A stretch of 15,206 bases of DNA from JAWOHX01 sp046484975 (GTDB lineage Bacteria > Bacillota > Clostridia > DUPQ01). Both the position numbers and the translations under genes were made by a program. A model generated the notes under the pieces. It made no database searches and was not told where the DNA came from. It worked only from the letters and a program-made list of their open reading frames with translations. Of this stretch, positions 13,790 through 15,206 are shown one piece after another (positions within the stretch are counted from its first letter, which is position 1; every line of letters starts with the position of its first letter). The stretch is from the NCBI GenBank assembly GCA_046484975.1, contig JAWOHX010000025.1, forward strand, positions 1-15,206, read 5' to 3'.

Positions 13790-13816
13790 GGTTTCCGTCC
13801 GTTTTTGTTTTTCTCT

Positions 13817-13822
13817 ATTATA
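13817..13822 (-). promoter_or_regulatory. -10 element of apbE
   Basis: TATAAT on the minus strand, about 28 bases before the apbE start. The position for a -35 (13840-13845) reads TAGGAA, a poor match, so the promoter is probably moderate or assisted. Confidence 0.4.
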
Positions 13823-13859
13823 TCCAATTCCTCTGCATATTCCTACCGGGGAAATATAT

Positions 13860-13888
13860 TTGTTGAAAGCCCACCTGTTGTGTAATAA
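13860..13888 (+). promoter_or_regulatory. Promoter of the NADH dehydrogenase gene
   Basis: TTGTTG (13860-13865) and TAATAA (13883-13888) spaced by 17 bp, divergent from the apbE promoter in a 136-bp intergenic stretch. AGGAG (13909-13913) and GAGGAAG (13913-13919) provide the ribosome binding site. Confidence 0.4.
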
Positions 13889-13925
13889 AATCATTGTATC
13901 CAATGAACAGGAGAGGAAGAACAAC

Positions 13926-14861
13926 ATGAGCAAAAGAATCGTGATACTGGGGGGCGGATACGGCGGGGTCCTCACGGCAAAGAAGCTGGAAAAGCAAATC
14001 CGGAAGAGGAAGCTAAAGGATGTCACCCTCACATTGATAGACAAAAATCCTTACCACACCATGCTCACGGAGCTACACGAAGTGGCTGCAGGGAGGGTGG
14101 AGGAGGATTCCATCCGCATCGACCTTCATAAGATATTTGCCAGAAGGAATGTGGAGATCGTGCTGGATGAGATCATTTCAGCAGATTTCGAAAAGAACAC
14201 CCTCACCGGGAAGAGAGGCGAGTACCCGTATGATTACCTCGTGGTGGGAAGCGGCTGCAAGCCCGCGTATTACGGTGTGGAAGGCGCAGAGGATATGGCC
14301 TTCTCCCTCTGGTCCTATGAGGATGCCATCCGCATCCGGGAACATGTCCAGGACATGTTCCGAAATGCACTGAACGAGGCCGATCTTGAGAAGAGGAAGG
14401 AGATGCTCACCTTCGTGGTCTCCGGTGCCGGGTTTACCGGCGTGGAGATGGCAGGGGAACTGGCGGAATGGGTTCCTGTCCTCTGTGAAAGATTTGGCGT
14501 CGACAGGGAGGAACCCCGGATTATCATCTGCGACATGCTTCCTGAGATCCTGATGAGCCTTCCGGAGAAGCAGATCAATAAAGCCAGGAAAAGACTGGAG
14601 AAGATGGGAGTGGGGATCCTTACCGGGGAATCCATGACAAGGATCACCAACGACTCGGCCTTCCTGGAAACCACCGGCAGGATTGGGACAAGAACCGTCA
14701 TCTGGACCTGCGGGGTGGTGGGCAGTGACATTGTGAAAAGCATGGACCTGAAAAAACAAGCCAGGGACAGAGTCATCGTCAACGCCCATCTCCAGAGCCC
14801 GGATTACAAGAATGTATATGTCGTGGGAGACAACATGTTCTATATCCCGGAAGGGGAATAA
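13926..14861 (+). CDS. Type II NADH dehydrogenase, truncated by an in-frame stop
   Basis: A flavoprotein that oxidises NADH and reduces quinone at the inner face of the membrane. The FAD-binding GGGYGG is at residues 9-14, the NAD(H) fold at about 163-178 (FVVSGAGFTGVEMAGE), and the second FAD motif VYVVGD ends near residue 301. ATG 13926 follows GAGGAAG and gives the proper N-terminal Rossmann start. Full-length family members have roughly 390 or more residues; this one stops at 311, right after IPEGE. The frame after the TAA reads NPVPQMVENCEHS, which is what the family continues with, so the stop looks like a single-base nonsense change. The C-terminal membrane-binding part is then lost at a break near 14900. 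It may be inactive or soluble. Context with ApbE and the FMN lipoprotein points to extracellular electron transfer. Confidence 0.85.
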   Translation: MSKRIVILGGGYGGVLTAKKLEKQIRKRKLKDVTLTLIDKNPYHTMLTELHEVAAGRVEEDSIRIDLHKIFARRNVEIVLDEIISADFEKNTLTGKRGEYPYDYLVVGSGCKPAYYGVEGAEDMAFSLWSYEDAIRIREHVQDMFRNALNEADLEKRKEMLTFVVSGAGFTGVEMAGELAEWVPVLCERFGVDREEPRIIICDMLPEILMSLPEKQINKARKRLEKMGVGILTGESMTRITNDSAFLETTGRIGTRTVIWTCGVVGSDIVKSMDLKKQARDRVIVNAHLQSPDYKNVYVVGDNMFYIPEGE

Positions 14862-15204
14862 AACCCGGTGCCACAGATGGTGGAGAACTGTGAGCACAGT
14901 GGTCGGAAAGATAAGCGTACCCGTCAAGTTTGAATGAAACCAGCCCGTCGAAGGTAACTTTTTTGGGAAAAAGATTGTTATTCATCCAAATGAATTCGTT
15001 TTGGGCATTCCTGTCCGAATTTTCGCCCATAGGATTCAATTCCGGCACCGGAAAACCTTTGGGCGACGATTTTAGGTATTGATGGAATTTTAAAGGATTT
15101 ACGTCACTAACCACCGTATAATGAATGTTGAGTTGGGTAGCAACAAAGCCATCAAAAACAAACAAAACGAGAAGTGCAGTTGCAAAATGCCGGCTGTTTT
15201 TAAT
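14779..15204 (-). CDS. Partial membrane/extracytoplasmic protein, runs off the window
   Basis: An open minus-strand frame enters from the right edge and continues to about 14900. It has a hydrophobic stretch (HFATALLVLFVFDGFVA) followed by a soluble, AT-rich coded segment containing GFPVPELNPMGENSDRNAQ and, separately, FPKKVTFDGLVSFKLDGYA. Codon use and composition differ from the rest of the window. The segment left of about 14900, down to the formal stop at 14779, is only the antisense of the NADH dehydrogenase gene, so the protein seems cut by the break. I cannot name it. The style recalls large Bacteroidota-type membrane proteins (YfhO-like is a guess only). No start codon is expected inside the window. 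Confidence 0.4.
   Translation of the reverse strand: MKNSRHFATALLVLFVFDGFVATQLNIHYTVVSDVNPLKFHQYLKSSPKGFPVPELNPMGENSDRNAQNEFIWMNNNLFPKKVTFDGLVSFKLDGYAYLSDHCAHSSPPSVAPGFIPLPGYRTCCLPRHIHSCNPGSGDGR
14862..14900 (+). pseudogene. Remnant of the NADH dehydrogenase C-terminal part
   Basis: Directly after the TAA, in the same frame, the sequence reads NPVPQMVENCEHS, matching the expected family continuation (PVPQ then a glutamate-rich helix). After CEHS the frame gives GRKDKRTRQV and a stop, which does not look like the family, and neither other frame restores it. The similarity ends at about 14898-14904. Confidence 0.65.
14887..14900. repeat. Small inverted repeat at the break point
   Basis: ACTGTG (14887-14892), AG, CACAGT (14895-14900) is a perfect 6-bp inverted repeat exactly where NADH dehydrogenase similarity ends. 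Such a site can promote a natural rearrangement or a false join in an assembly. Confidence 0.5.
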
Positions 15205-15206
15205 GT

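Noticed and set aside
13790..14044. N-terminal extension of ApbE
   Set aside because: It would cross both divergent promoters and enter the NADH dehydrogenase gene; ATG 13789 gives a proper lipoprotein signal peptide.
1..15206. CRISPR array, tRNA, rRNA or insertion sequence
   Set aside because: No regularly spaced repeats, no cloverleaf-like segment noticed, and no transposase frame or terminal repeats of IS type were found on either strand.

Overview
The window looks like a chromosomal stretch of a moderately GC-rich member of the Bacillota (Clostridia-like). Supporting signs are strong AGGAGG-type ribosome binding sites, sigma-A style promoters, a perfect Bacillus/Clostridium-type LexA box (GAACATATGTTC), short-signal lipoproteins with Gram-positive lipoboxes, and flavinylated lipoproteins. 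No RNA gene, insertion sequence or CRISPR array was found. Both ends are visibly AT-richer than the middle. The left end (about 1-2150) looks like accessory DNA. The right end (after about 14900) looks like foreign DNA or an assembly join.

Layout, left to right: (1) 276-2114, an accessory pair: a DUF4143-type ATPase and an XRE regulator with a zinc ribbon, separated by a 12-bp inverted repeat that overlaps the regulator's likely -35. (2) 2213-2614, a lipoprotein with a cytochrome b5-like heme domain, closed by a good terminator. (3) 2621-4425 on the minus strand, a two-gene SOS cassette (Y-family DNA polymerase, then SRAP/HMCES protein) under a LexA box; a small four-helix membrane protein diverges from it. 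(4) 5123-10472, a tightly packed six-gene plus-strand operon: ROK sugar kinase, GmhA-like SIS isomerase, KDPG aldolase, KDG kinase, OmpR-family response regulator and sensor histidine kinase, with four joins that overlap or nearly touch. (5) 10570-10860, a small secreted protein whose promoter carries three half-sites at 11-bp period, the expected layout for the neighbouring response regulator. (6) 11001-11696, an orphan, divergent PurC-like protein preceded by two hairpins. (7) 11910-14861, a flavin electron-transfer cluster: a lipoprotein with two tandem FMN-binding domains, an ApbE FMN transferase (minus strand), and a type II NADH dehydrogenase that ends early at an in-frame TAA.

How the genes fit together: region 7 has three of the components of the Listeria-type flavin-based extracellular electron transfer route: electron input from NADH (NDH-2), covalent FMN loading (ApbE/FmnB) and an extracellular two-FMN carrier (PplA-like). 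EetA/EetB and the demethylmenaquinone genes are not in the window. Region 4 suggests conversion of a sugar or sugar acid to 2-keto-3-deoxygluconate, then KDPG, then pyruvate plus glyceraldehyde 3-phosphate. The dehydratase and transporter are not present, and a two-component system is co-transcribed with the enzymes.

Coordinates, motifs and overlaps were read directly from the sequence. Family names rest on recognition of motifs and were not checked by database search.
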